Positions 10,418 to 19,210 of a stretch of 64,000 bases of DNA are shown one piece after another (within the stretch, counting starts at the first letter, position 1; each line of letters opens with the position of its first letter). Position numbers and translations under genes: made by a program. Location of the stretch: NCBI RefSeq assembly GCF_003086795.1, contig NZ_CP026003.1, positions 4,221,531 through 4,285,530 of the forward strand, given 5' to 3'. The notes under the pieces are model-generated. The model saw nothing but the letters and a program-made list of their open reading frames with translations, had not been told where the DNA came from and made no database searches. This DNA comes from Stenotrophomonas sp. SAU14A_NAIMI4_5. Its GTDB lineage: Bacteria > Pseudomonadota > Gammaproteobacteria > Xanthomonadales > Xanthomonadaceae.

Positions 10418-10915
10418 ATGGCCATCAAGACCGCAGAAGAACTGTTCGTCCACGAGCTCTCGGACATCTACAGCGCCGAGAAGCAGTTGACCAAGGCGCT
10501 CCCCCGTCTTGCCCGGGCGGCAGCCAACCCGGATCTCTCAGCTGCTTTCGAAACCCATCTGGAAGAGACGCAAGGTCAGATCGAGCGCATCGACCAGGTC
10601 GTTGAAGTCCTCGGTATCCGCCTGAAGCGGATCAAGTGCGCGGCCATGGAAGGCCTGGTGGAAGAGGGAAAGGAAGTCATCGATTCCATTGAAAAGGGCC
10701 CCGTGCGAGACGCTGCACTGATCGGCGGCGCGCAGAAAGTGGAGCATTACGAAATCGCCTCTTACGGCACCATCGCTGCCTTGGCCAAGCAGCTCGGTTA
10801 CAAGGACGCGTTGCCGTATCTGCTGGAAACCCTGGAAGAAGAGAAAGCCACCGACGAAAAGCTGACCCTTCTGGCGGAACAGGGTGGCAACCAAGACGCG
10901 GAAGAGGCTGCCTGA
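10418..10915 (+). CDS. Ferritin-like DUF892 stress protein, copy 2
   Basis: A 165-residue DUF892 protein, near identical to the gene at 4576 (differences concentrate at residues 36-42 and in the last 15). The same helical bundle and His/Glu pattern are present. The start is well supported by GAAAGGAG seven bases upstream. It heads the second module: DUF892, membrane protein, isochorismatase-family hydrolase. A GC-rich hairpin at 10933-10950 separates it from the next gene without a clear T-tract, so read-through is likely. Confidence 0.93.
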   Translation: MAIKTAEELFVHELSDIYSAEKQLTKALPRLARAAANPDLSAAFETHLEETQGQIERIDQVVEVLGIRLKRIKCAAMEGLVEEGKEVIDSIEKGPVRDAALIGGAQKVEHYEIASYGTIAALAKQLGYKDALPYLLETLEEEKATDEKLTLLAEQGGNQDAEEAA

Positions 10916-10967
10916 CAGGCACCGGCGTTGGAGCGGGCCTCGGGGCCCGCCTCTCAGGAGCGGAGAG

Positions 10968-11606
10968 ATGTGGCGTCGCAATGGCTTGTCCTTGGTGCTG
11001 CTGGCATTGATGGCTGTTTTTCTGGTCGCCCAAGCGCTGACCGGATGGCAGGTCCACAACGAAGAGTTATCCCAGCACGGGGCTCACACACTTGGGTTAC
11101 TCCCATACCTGGCCACCGGCCACTTCAGCAGCGCCACGTTTGAGAACTGGGAAAGCGAGTTCCTGCAGATGGGCATGTATGTGCTGCTGACCGTTCGCCT
11201 GCGGCAACGGGGCTCGGCGGAGTCCCGACCTCTGGACCCGTCGCAAGAACGTCCTCGGGTCGAAAAGGGCCGAGCTCCTTGGCCGGTGCGACAAGGAGGT
11301 GTCTGCAAGCACCTCTATGAGCATTCGCTTGCGATCGCCTTCTTCGCCCTGTTTGCCATGTCCTTTGCGCTGCATGCCTTGGGAAGTTGGCGTGCCAAGT
11401 GTGACGAGGACCGTCTCCAGGGAATGCTGCCACCCTCGTTCATGGACCACCTCTTCAGCAGCGACTTCTGGTTTGAATCCATGCAGAACTGGCAGAGCGA
11501 GTTCCTGGCCGTGCTGGCACTTGTTGTGCTTACCATCTTCCTGAGGCAGAAGGACTCGCCCCAATCCAAGCCGGTAGAGGCGCCCCATTCGCAGACCGGG
11601 GACTGA
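10968..11606 (+). CDS. DUF6766-type membrane protein
   Basis: A 212-residue membrane protein built as a tandem of two similar halves. Each has a hydrophobic helix (about 6-26 and 115-138), a soluble stretch with an F/MENWESEF- or MQNWQSEF-like motif, and a second helix. The repeated NW(E/Q)SEFL motif identifies the family known as DUF6766. The biochemical role is unknown. It starts after GGAGCGGAG, and its stop is followed one base later by the ATG of the cysteine hydrolase. It occupies the same slot as the SemiSWEET-like gene in the first module but is not homologous to it. Confidence 0.8.
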   Translation: MWRRNGLSLVLLALMAVFLVAQALTGWQVHNEELSQHGAHTLGLLPYLATGHFSSATFENWESEFLQMGMYVLLTVRLRQRGSAESRPLDPSQERPRVEKGRAPWPVRQGGVCKHLYEHSLAIAFFALFAMSFALHALGSWRAKCDEDRLQGMLPPSFMDHLFSSDFWFESMQNWQSEFLAVLALVVLTIFLRQKDSPQSKPVEAPHSQTGD

Positions 11607-11607
11607 C

Positions 11608-12162
11608 ATGCCCACTCCAGCCCTTCTGATCGTTGACATGTTCAGCCGTTTCGACTTTCCGGACGGAGAACGCTTGGCGCCCCGCGCCGTAGAGGCGGCA
11701 CACGCGCTCCATCCAATCCGGGAGGCGTTTGACGAAAGGGACTGGCCTGTCATCTACGCCAATGACAATTTCGGGAACTGGAAATGTGGTTTCCGCGAGC
11801 TTGCCGAGGAATGCCTGCGGACGCCTGGAGCGCCCCAGGAAATTGCCCGCACACTGTTCCCCAACCCGGGTCATTACTCTGTTTTGAAACCCAAGCACTC
11901 GGCGTTCCTGTCCACACCCCTGCAGATTCTGCTGCAGAAACTGGAAGCGGGGCCATTGGTGCTGACGGGAATGGCGCTGGACTCGTGCGTGCTTGCCACG
12001 GCCATCGATGCCAATTCAAGGGAGTACGAGTGCCTCGTGGTGGAGCAGGCGGTGGCCTGCTTGCCCGAGCGCAGGACTGCTTCCCTGGACGTGCTGAGTC
12101 AATCCGGTGCAGCGCGCGTGGTCTGCGCGAATTCCTTTCTTCCAGGCTTGGGCTTCACCTGA
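11608..12162 (+). CDS. Isochorismatase-family cysteine hydrolase, copy 2
   Basis: A 184-residue paralogue of the protein at 5432. The triad is conserved: Asp10 (ALLIVDMF), Lys near 94 in LKPKHSAF, and Cys127 in GMALDSCVLAT. The FANDNFG/YANDNFG and DANSREYE segments are shared, so both copies probably act on the same type of substrate. The substrate is not deducible. It is tightly linked to the DUF6766 gene and convergent with ligD. Confidence 0.9.
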   Translation: MPTPALLIVDMFSRFDFPDGERLAPRAVEAAHALHPIREAFDERDWPVIYANDNFGNWKCGFRELAEECLRTPGAPQEIARTLFPNPGHYSVLKPKHSAFLSTPLQILLQKLEAGPLVLTGMALDSCVLATAIDANSREYECLVVEQAVACLPERRTASLDVLSQSGAARVVCANSFLPGLGFT

Positions 12163-12181
12163 TGGGCGTGATCACACGCAA

Positions 12182-14728
12182 TCACTCTTCTCGAGCCCAT
12201 CGGGCCAGGTTCTGGCGCAGCGAATCAATACCCTCCCATGGATCCTTGCGCCGACGTTTCAGTTTGGCCGGGACGTCCTTGATCGTGAACGCATCGGCAC
12301 GCTTCAGCTTTGCCAACTCGGTCCATGCCAAAGGCATGGCCACCGGCGCGCCCGGTCTGCCCCGCAGGGAGTAGGACGCCACGGCGGTGGCGCCTCGACC
12401 GTTGCGCAGGTAGTCGACAAAGATCCGCTTGTTTCGCAGGGCCTTGGTGGCGGTGGCCAGGAAGCGCTGCGGTTCCGACTGCGCCAGCGCGTCGGCAAAC
12501 CCTTTGGCGAAGCGCTTGGTCAGATCCCAGTCGCAGCCTGGGTTGAGCGGCACCACGACATGCAGGCCCTTGCCGCCAGATACCCGCAGGAAGGACTCCA
12601 GCTCCAGTTGGGCCAGAAGCTTCCGGATATCGGTGGCGGCCTTTTTCACTTCTGCGAAGGGCACGTCCGGGCCTGGATCGAGGTCAAACACCACCCGGTC
12701 GGCCCGGTCGGGCGCTTCGGCATGGCTGCCCCACGGGTGGAACTCCAAGGCATTGAACTGGACCAGCTCCAGCAGGCTGGCGGCGTCGCGCACCACCAGA
12801 TAATGAGCGTTGATGCCGCTGTCCTCCTTCAGCTTGACCGCATCCACCAACTCCAGCCCGGCGGTGTGGTGCTTCTGGAAGAAACAGGGCTTACCGGTGC
12901 CGGCGGGGCAGCGAATGATCGACAGCGGCCGGTTGATCACCTCCGGCAGGAGGTGATCCATCACCGCGGAGTAATAGTCCCAGACGTCCTGCTTGGTATA
13001 GCCATCGCCCGGGAAGAGCACTTTGCTGGGCGAGGAAAGCCTGGGCGGCGCACGATCGGCCGGGGGCTTTGCGGCGGCCATGCGGGTAGGCGGTGTCGTC
13101 GATGCTCGCTTCCCCCGGGCGGGCTTTCCTTGGGCGGCGCGGTCAGAGTCCAGCAGATCGTCCACGTCCTTGTCAGTCCGCACCGCCTTCAGCGATGCCT
13201 GCCGCAACAGCTGCTGCCCGCCTATTCCCCGGTAGAAGACTTCCACCACGAACCGCGGCTCAAACCACTTCGCGGCCCGCAGATCCGTGTCCTCGGTAGC
13301 AACGTAGGCCGTTGGCTTTTTCCCACCGCCTTGGATCTTTTCGCTGATCTCCTTGATCAGCAGGTCCGAAAAGCCAGAGCCCAACCGCCCAACGTAAAGC
13401 CAGCCATGCTTGGCGTCGGGCTTGGCCAGCAGGAGCGAACCGAAACCACTGCGGCTGCCTTTGGGCGCCGTGTAGCCGACCACCGCAAACTCATCGCTGG
13501 CCAACTGTTTGGTCTTGCGCCAGTCGTCGCTTCGGCCACTGTGATAGCCGCGATCCGCCCGCTTGGAAATGATGCCCTCGAAGTGCTGCTCGCCGGCCAT
13601 CCGATAGGCGTGGTCGCCGTCGCCCTGGACGTGAGAGCTGAAGGCCAGGTGGCCGGTCTGGCCCTCCACCAGTTCCTGCAGCAGCGCTTTGCGCTCCACC
13701 AAGGGCGCGGCGGCCACGTCCACGCCATCGATGTGCAGCAGATCGAACAAGGCGTAAGCCAGCGCCCCTTGCCGCTCTCCGGACAGCGTCGCCTGCAGCA
13801 GATTGAAGTCCTCCCTGGTGCCTGACCCGGCGATGAGTTCGCCATCCAATGCAGCGGAGGTGAGCCCCAGCGCTGCGATGGCATCACGTATCTCGGGGAC
13901 CTTGTCAGTCCATTCCAAGGCGTTGCGGGACCACAGCCGGACGGCGCCATCGGCCACCGTGGCCAGGATTCGATACCCGTCCCATTTGATCTCGTGGATC
14001 CATTGATCGCCTTGGGGTGGCGCCTCCCCCAGCTTGGCCAGTTGGGGCTCGAAGGGACCCGAGGGAGCGGCAGCCTCCTTCGCGTTGGACAGGGACATGG
14101 CCTTTCTGGCCCAGTTCTTTCGGCGCGCCCTCCTGGCGGGCACGGCTTTGAGCTTCTTCTTGTCCGCCTTTCCTCCACCCGCCCGCTTCAGGTCCTCTGC
14201 AGGTGGAGCAGACACGTCGGCCAGCAGATCGTCCGCTTCGAGATCGCTGGCGAACGCATCGTCGTCCTTGAACAGCAGCCACTGCGGCTGACGCGCGGGC
14301 TTGCCGGATCGAACCAGATGCCAGCCGCCTTTCAGCTTGGTACCAAACAGCTCGAAGCGCAGGTGGCCCTTGGCAAGCTGAGCCTCCGGGTCGCCCTGGG
14401 TCGCCCATACGCCGTGATCAAACTGCGCCACGTGACCGCCACCGTATTGTCCCTTGGGGATTTCGCCTTCAAAACCCGCGTAGTCCACCGGATGGTCCTC
14501 GACCTCGACCGCCATGCGTTTGACCTTGGGGTCGTAGCTGGGACCTTTGGGAACCGCCCAACTCTTCAAGGCATCGCCCACCTGCAGGCGGAAGTCGTAA
14601 TGGCGTCGGCTGGCGTGATGAAGCTGCACGACGAAGATGGCGCGCTGTCCCTTGGGCAGAACCTTGCCAGGCTCCGGCTCCCTGGTCTGGTCAAAGCGGC
14701 GCTTGCGGCGGTATTCGACCAAGGACAC
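12182..14728 (-). CDS. ligD: Multifunctional DNA ligase D (NHEJ)
   Basis: An 848-residue LigD in the order phosphoesterase - ligase - polymerase. The PE domain has the HHASRRHYDFRL signature at 37-48. The ATP-dependent ligase has motif I EIKWDGYR, with the adenylated Lys near 246. The C-terminal primase/polymerase begins near 560 and shows the DLDPG metal site and the SGGKGLHV nucleotide-binding motif. With Ku it repairs double-strand breaks by end joining, mainly in non-growing or desiccated cells. No ku gene is present in the window. It sits among stress genes and shares its strand with a DUF3606 gene just upstream. Confidence 0.97.
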   Translation of the reverse strand: MSLVEYRRKRRFDQTREPEPGKVLPKGQRAIFVVQLHHASRRHYDFRLQVGDALKSWAVPKGPSYDPKVKRMAVEVEDHPVDYAGFEGEIPKGQYGGGHVAQFDHGVWATQGDPEAQLAKGHLRFELFGTKLKGGWHLVRSGKPARQPQWLLFKDDDAFASDLEADDLLADVSAPPAEDLKRAGGGKADKKKLKAVPARRARRKNWARKAMSLSNAKEAAAPSGPFEPQLAKLGEAPPQGDQWIHEIKWDGYRILATVADGAVRLWSRNALEWTDKVPEIRDAIAALGLTSAALDGELIAGSGTREDFNLLQATLSGERQGALAYALFDLLHIDGVDVAAAPLVERKALLQELVEGQTGHLAFSSHVQGDGDHAYRMAGEQHFEGIISKRADRGYHSGRSDDWRKTKQLASDEFAVVGYTAPKGSRSGFGSLLLAKPDAKHGWLYVGRLGSGFSDLLIKEISEKIQGGGKKPTAYVATEDTDLRAAKWFEPRFVVEVFYRGIGGQQLLRQASLKAVRTDKDVDDLLDSDRAAQGKPARGKRASTTPPTRMAAAKPPADRAPPRLSSPSKVLFPGDGYTKQDVWDYYSAVMDHLLPEVINRPLSIIRCPAGTGKPCFFQKHHTAGLELVDAVKLKEDSGINAHYLVVRDAASLLELVQFNALEFHPWGSHAEAPDRADRVVFDLDPGPDVPFAEVKKAATDIRKLLAQLELESFLRVSGGKGLHVVVPLNPGCDWDLTKRFAKGFADALAQSEPQRFLATATKALRNKRIFVDYLRNGRGATAVASYSLRGRPGAPVAMPLAWTELAKLKRADAFTIKDVPAKLKRRRKDPWEGIDSLRQNLARWAREE

Positions 14729-14740
14729 GATGAATGCTCC

Positions 14741-14917
14741 TTACTTGCCCAGGTGATCGCGAACCGCTGCGGCCGTGGGGCCCACAGCTTTCACCGCCGC
14801 GCGAAGCTCATCGGCGGACACGCCCAACGCCTTCGTCCAATAGTGCAGCTCGTAGTCTTCGTTGACGTTGATGCGGTTGCGGTCGGCTGCGCCGGTTTTG
14901 GTCTTGTCATCTGCCAT
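14741..14917 (-). CDS. DUF3606 small protein
   Basis: A 58-residue protein starting MADDKTKTGAADRNRINVNE, with the ELHYWTKALGVSADELRAAV core of DUF3606. The start is supported by GAGGATTCG before ATG 14917; a longer in-frame reading to 14989 is unlikely. Related genes are common near stress and DNA-repair loci, but no function is established. It lies 12 bases upstream of ligD and is probably co-transcribed with it. Confidence 0.85.
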   Translation of the reverse strand: MADDKTKTGAADRNRINVNEDYELHYWTKALGVSADELRAAVKAVGPTAAAVRDHLGK

Positions 14918-14981
14918 TGTCGAATCCTCACATCTTCGTTGTATCAGGTAGGGAATGCGCCCCTGTTTCGCCAGAGGCCTG

Positions 14982-15485
14982 TCAGTCACTGTGCCCTGCC
15001 AGCCACGCAGCGCGGAATTCAGCCATCCACGGCAGGAGGACCGTCGGCAACGTGGGCAGAACGAGGGCTACCCAGACCCATAGGGGCTGGGGTTGCCACG
15101 TCAGTGTCCACGTCGGCTCCGCGGTCCACGCGGCGTAACCGACGAAAGTCCAAGGAGCGATATCGAGGACGCTGTGCACATGCTGCTCCAGTGGAGTGAC
15201 ACGTCGTTCCTGGACTGCCACCACCGTGTCGGCGTAGGCGGCGGCCGCGTGCGCGGCGGCAATGCACGCCAGCAGGGCTGCAACGGCCCGTGAACTGTCC
15301 AACGCCGCCCACAGCAACACGCCCGCGCCGACAAGCAGCATTTGAAGGCCGTGCAACGCGCTCTCCCTCAGGCCCGATGTCAGGGCCAGAGCCGTGCGGC
15401 GGTGGATGGCAAAATCCACACAGCCAAAGCCCAGCCACACGAGGTAGATGACGTATGCCAGGCCTTGACTGTTGTGCGCCCACAT
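14982..15485 (-). CDS. Four-helix membrane protein of unknown function
   Basis: A 167-residue protein with about four to five hydrophobic helices. A conserved-looking PLEQHVHSVLDIAPW stretch with two histidines and a Glu lies between helices 3 and 4. It could ligand a metal, but I do not recognise the family by name. The start at ATG 15485 places it 10 bases after the manganese catalase stop, so the pair is likely one operon. Confidence 0.7.
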   Translation of the reverse strand: MWAHNSQGLAYVIYLVWLGFGCVDFAIHRRTALALTSGLRESALHGLQMLLVGAGVLLWAALDSSRAVAALLACIAAAHAAAAYADTVVAVQERRVTPLEQHVHSVLDIAPWTFVGYAAWTAEPTWTLTWQPQPLWVWVALVLPTLPTVLLPWMAEFRAAWLAGHSD

Positions 15486-15495
15486 ATCAGAGATT

Positions 15496-16398
15496 TCACG
15501 GCTCGCGAGCCGGGCTCCTCGTCGCACCTGCACCCTCACCGGTGGAAAGCTCTGCGCCCGTCAGCGGTTCTTCTTCAGGGTCTGAAAGAGTGCGCAGGCT
15601 CACTGCTTCCACAGCCAGCGTCTCACGCTCGGAGAGGCCGACCCCACAGCTGCCGTCTCCACCGTCCAAGGCTGCCTGGGCATCACGATCGCTCACGCGC
15701 TCCCACAGGTCCCCGCTGTTCCAGCTGCCTTCAACGTCGCCTTCGCCCTGTGACATATCCATGTAGAGATCAGTGAACGCCGGATCGCCGGGCATTTTCC
15801 CAGGCGGGAAATTGGGACGAATGCTGTACAGCGCTTTTTCAAACGATTTCTGATGGGCGATTTCGCGCGTCATCAGGAAGCGCAGCGCGTCCTTGATACC
15901 TGGATCATCCGTCACGTTGATGAGGCGTTCGTAGACGATCTTCGCCCGTGCTTCCGCAGCGATATTGGATCGAAGGTCCGCCGTCGGCTCGCCGATGGAG
16001 TCGACGTAGGCCGCATTCCAGGGCACCCCGCTGGAGTTCACCAGCGCAGGGCCGCCGCCGTAGAGAATCTGCTGGGTATGGCTGGTGCTGTTGCCACCCA
16101 GATTGCGCATGTCTTCGGCTTCGGCCATGCCTTCGGACTGAACCGCCTTCGGGCCTTGGTTCAACATCGAGATGATGGTGCCGATGATCTCCAGATGGCT
16201 GATCTCTTCGGTGGCAATGTCAAAGAGAAGATCTTTCCGGCCCGGATCCGTCTCGCCCAGCGCTTGGGTGAAATAGCGCATCGCGGCGGCAAGTTCGCCC
16301 TGTGGCCCGCCGAACTGCTCCAGCATGAGCGTGGCAAGCGCGGGATCAGAGCGTTCAACCCTGACGGTATACATGAGCTTTTTATGGTGCAGGAACAT
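15496..16398 (-). CDS. Manganese (non-haem) catalase
   Basis: A 300-residue di-manganese catalase. The ligands fit the family: Glu35, Glu65 and His68 (TEEISHLE), Glu149 (AEARAKIVYERL) and His182 (REIAHQKSFEKAL). It should disproportionate hydrogen peroxide in the cytoplasm. The C-terminal 70 residues are acidic and low in hydrophobics. An AGAGGACC motif precedes ATG 16398. It is followed by the four-helix membrane gene, and a third DUF892 gene lies upstream on the same strand, giving an oxidative-stress operon. Confidence 0.95.
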   Translation of the reverse strand: MFLHHKKLMYTVRVERSDPALATLMLEQFGGPQGELAAAMRYFTQALGETDPGRKDLLFDIATEEISHLEIIGTIISMLNQGPKAVQSEGMAEAEDMRNLGGNSTSHTQQILYGGGPALVNSSGVPWNAAYVDSIGEPTADLRSNIAAEARAKIVYERLINVTDDPGIKDALRFLMTREIAHQKSFEKALYSIRPNFPPGKMPGDPAFTDLYMDMSQGEGDVEGSWNSGDLWERVSDRDAQAALDGGDGSCGVGLSERETLAVEAVSLRTLSDPEEEPLTGAELSTGEGAGATRSPAREP

Positions 16399-16447
16399 GA
16401 TGTGGTCCTCTGGCGATGGCTGGGAGGTGCAATACGCAGGCGCGCGT

Positions 16448-16957
16448 CTACTTCTTTGCCTCGACGCCCGGCGTGGCGTCGCGAACCATGAACTCCTCGG
16501 TGATCTCAGGAAGGTGGGCTGCCAGCCAGTCGGCCATGGTTTCTTCCTGCACAAGGATCTGCTCGCAGACGCGCGCGGTTTCTGCGTCGCCGGCAGTCTC
16601 CGCTGCGGCAATCAGCGCCGTGTACGAAGCAATCTCGAAGTGTTCAAAGACATAGCCGGCCATCGCGCCTTTGACGATCTCATCCGATGCCGTCATGCCG
16701 CCGACGGCCTGACCAAAAGCGGCCATCTTTCCCATCACATCCTTGAGGGTCGAGGGCGAGCCTCCCAGGCGCTTGATGCACCCTTCCAGCAGTTCCCGTT
16801 GACCGATGGTCTCTTCGATGTGCTCTTCAATGCGTGCCTTCAGCGCCGGGTAGTGCTCGATGCGGGAGGCCTGTCCCTTGAGCATGGTTTCTGCCTGCTG
16901 TTCCATCGCGTGTGCATCGCGCAGCCAGTCCAACAAGTTCTCTTTGAGCTCTGCCAT
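16448..16957 (-). CDS. Ferritin-like DUF892 protein, divergent third member
   Basis: A 169-residue helical protein starting MAELKENLLDWLRDAHAMEQ. It belongs to the ferritin-like DUF892 superfamily (RIEEHIEETIGQRELLEGCIKRLGG, YVFEHFEIASYTALIAAAE). It is only distantly related to the twin copies at 4576 and 10418; it carries AMEQQ and VQEET metal-ligand-like positions. Its partner in this operon is manganese catalase rather than a hydrolase. The long upstream extension is not conserved. Confidence 0.88.
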   Translation of the reverse strand: MAELKENLLDWLRDAHAMEQQAETMLKGQASRIEHYPALKARIEEHIEETIGQRELLEGCIKRLGGSPSTLKDVMGKMAAFGQAVGGMTASDEIVKGAMAGYVFEHFEIASYTALIAAAETAGDAETARVCEQILVQEETMADWLAAHLPEITEEFMVRDATPGVEAKK

Positions 16958-17117
16958 GAATTGCTCGCTTCCGTTTGGGGGAGACCCCACCGTATCGGCG
17001 GCCACATGGTGCGGGGGCGATGCAGGCGTGAAGGGATGAGCGACGCCTATGTGAAGCAACAGCGAACGCCATCGTCGAGCCTGCTGGAGCTTTTCAGCGC
17101 TGGCCGGAACGCGGCGT

Positions 17118-17279
17118 ATGCACCTTCCTGACCGGGCGCATACAGCCAACCGGGACTACCTGCGCGCCATCGAGCCCACCGATAGCGGCGAGGCGATACT
17201 ACACATGGCCGATGGCACGCGATTGCCCTGCAGCCGTCGGCAGCTGCCTATCGTGCGACAGGCTCTGGGCAGCAGTTGA
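17118..17279 (+). pseudogene. Remnant of a LytTR-type DNA-binding domain
   Basis: A 53-codon open stretch ending in TGA encodes the C-terminal part of a LytTR response-regulator domain. It carries AHTANRDYLRAIEPTDSG followed by ADGTRLPCSRRQ and a final helix, matching the last strands and helix of LytTR proteins. The receiver and the first LytTR strands are absent upstream, so this is a 3' relic. A stem (CCGGATC/GATCCGG) lies shortly downstream. The family call rests on motif recognition. Confidence 0.6.
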
Positions 17280-17479
17280 CCCTGGTGCACTGGTCAACCG
17301 GATCCAGCCTCGTGCTTGATCCGGATATCCAGCGACCGGCCCCTCCGTGGCACGGTTCGCAGATTCAAACCTATTGAAAGGGCGCTCCCTTATCCAAGCA
17401 TTTGAGGACTACTCCCAGCCCTGATGACTCGCAAGAGCGCCCGCAATGCCCCTGGCAGCTGGCGCCGTTGGGTGGTGCC

Positions 17480-17596
17480 CACGCAGCCGCGCTCGCACGC
17501 ACTCTCTTCGGCAGCCATACAACGCCCCAGCGTGCCGTCGAAGTGCAGGACCAATACGGTCTCGTCAGCCGCCGCTTGGCCAACGTCGCTGCACGT
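17480..17596 (+). pseudogene. Fragment homologous to the hypothetical gene at 33151-33516
   Basis: The translated 39 residues from HAAALARTLFGS to YGLVSRRLANVAAR match the C-terminus of the gene at 33151-33516 at about 29 of 39 positions. The rest of that protein is missing here and the frame continues into unrelated sequence. This is a truncated copy of a gene family that has at least one intact member in the window. Confidence 0.65.
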
Positions 17597-17726
17597 GGTC
17601 TTGGGATCGCCCGCGTAAAGGTGATCCAACCGCAAGGCTGCCAGCGCCGGACGGCATTACTTAAGGCACTGAACATTGACTACACCTGTAGTCAACATGG
17701 CACCCTCGACGCTCAGGGAGGTGCTC

Positions 17727-18938
17727 ATGAAGAAGAAATGGACTGTGCTGGTGCTGTCGCTGCTGCTGGGTTGCGTGGGGCCGGTACTGGCCAACACCGC
17801 CGATGCGCTGGATGCCATCGAGCGCCACGCCAGCGCCGCGCATTCCGATGCCGTGCTTGTGCAACAAGAAGGCCGCCTGCTTCTGCAGGGCGGCGCCAGT
17901 GGCATCCGTGAGCCCATCCACCTGATGTCAGCCACGAAGTCGGTACTGGCCTTGGCCATCGCACTGCTCCTCGATGACGGACGCCTCGCTTCCATCGACA
18001 CGCCAGTCAGCACGGTTTACCCAGAGTGGCGCCAGGGCAGGAAGCGGGACATCACCGTCCGCATGTTGCTGGACCACACTTCCGGCCTGCAGAACGTGCC
18101 CAACGCCGGTGCAGAGCTGGAAGGCGCACCAGACCTGGTGAAACTTGCGCTGGCCGCTGAACTCGCCGCCGACCCGGGCACCACCTTCGCCTACAACAAC
18201 AAAGCTACCAACCTGCTGTCCGGCATCGTCCAGAAGCTGGCCGGCATGCCTGTGGATGAGTATCTCAACGACACGCTGTTCAAGCCGCTGGGGATCACCG
18301 GCCACACTTGGATGCGGGATGAGAGCGGAACACCGATGGGCATGGCGGGACTTTCGCTGTCGGCCACGGACCTGGCTGCCCTCGGCCAGCTCATGCTCGA
18401 TGGTGGTGTGGCGCCAAGCGGGCGGCGCCTGATGAGTGAACGCTCGGTGGCACTGCTTACCGCAGCAAGTGCGCGCTCGCCGGACGTGGGTATGCTGTGG
18501 TGGCGCATTCCGCAATGGGAGCGCTATCGCCTGACGGAACCCGCAGCCAGCCGCCTGACAGAGCGCGGTGTCTCTGGCGATGTCAGCCAGGCCATGCTGG
18601 CGGCGGATGGGCGCAGCTTCAACAGCAAGACCGAACTGCTTGCCTTTCTGGCCGACCAACTGGGTCCCAACTGGCCCCAGCAGTACAGTGAACAGATCAC
18701 CGGTCGCGGGCTGAAGCTGACGGATCTGTTCGATGTGCAGCGCGGGCCGATCGCTGCGTACGCTGCCAACGGGTATCTTGGCCAGCATCTTGTCATCGTC
18801 CCGGAGCAGAGATTGGTGGCTGTCAGGCTCATCCACCGTCGCGACGACCATGCCGCACCGCTGGATGACTACGCGACATTCCCAGCCGATGTGCTGCGCT
18901 TGGCCGAAACGCTCGTTCCCGCCGCCACAGAGGGCTGA
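17727..18938 (+). CDS. Periplasmic serine hydrolase, class C beta-lactamase/esterase fold
   Basis: A 403-residue protein with a signal peptide (about 1-22). The penicilloyl-serine-transferase fold is shown by SxxK as Ser68-Ala-Thr-Lys71 and YxN as Tyr156-Asn-Asn158, with HTSG before it. A C-terminal strand (NGYLGQHLVIVPEQRL) with G-x-x-G replaces the classical KTG box, as in esterases and D-aminopeptidases of the family. Beta-lactam hydrolysis should not be assumed. Start ATG 17727 has GGGAGG seven bases upstream; the longer in-frame ATG lacks one. Confidence 0.88.
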   Translation: MKKKWTVLVLSLLLGCVGPVLANTADALDAIERHASAAHSDAVLVQQEGRLLLQGGASGIREPIHLMSATKSVLALAIALLLDDGRLASIDTPVSTVYPEWRQGRKRDITVRMLLDHTSGLQNVPNAGAELEGAPDLVKLALAAELAADPGTTFAYNNKATNLLSGIVQKLAGMPVDEYLNDTLFKPLGITGHTWMRDESGTPMGMAGLSLSATDLAALGQLMLDGGVAPSGRRLMSERSVALLTAASARSPDVGMLWWRIPQWERYRLTEPAASRLTERGVSGDVSQAMLAADGRSFNSKTELLAFLADQLGPNWPQQYSEQITGRGLKLTDLFDVQRGPIAAYAANGYLGQHLVIVPEQRLVAVRLIHRRDDHAAPLDDYATFPADVLRLAETLVPAATEG

Positions 18939-19210
18939 CATTGTAGGCACTGGAGAAACCAAGCGTAAGGATTCGGCGTCGTGGCATCGCGTGCCCAGGT
19001 CCTTCCCAGCCTGCCAGTGCCGTGAGAAATCAGGCGCAGGGCGATCCTGCGGATACCAAAGCGTAACCCGTTTGGCTCGGCTCCTCACGCTCGGTGACGC
19101 ACTGAAGATGGCGCAGCGGTTGATACACTGCGGCCTGCAGTCGACACTGCGGATATCGCCATCCTGCGCAGTACCGTCAGATACCGCGCGAACAAGGACG
19201 TCACAAAAGC

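Noticed and set aside
12107..13825. 572-codon plus-strand ORF opposite ligD
   Set aside because: Shadow of ligD in high-GC DNA; no homologous domains, and the minus-strand reading has all LigD motifs.
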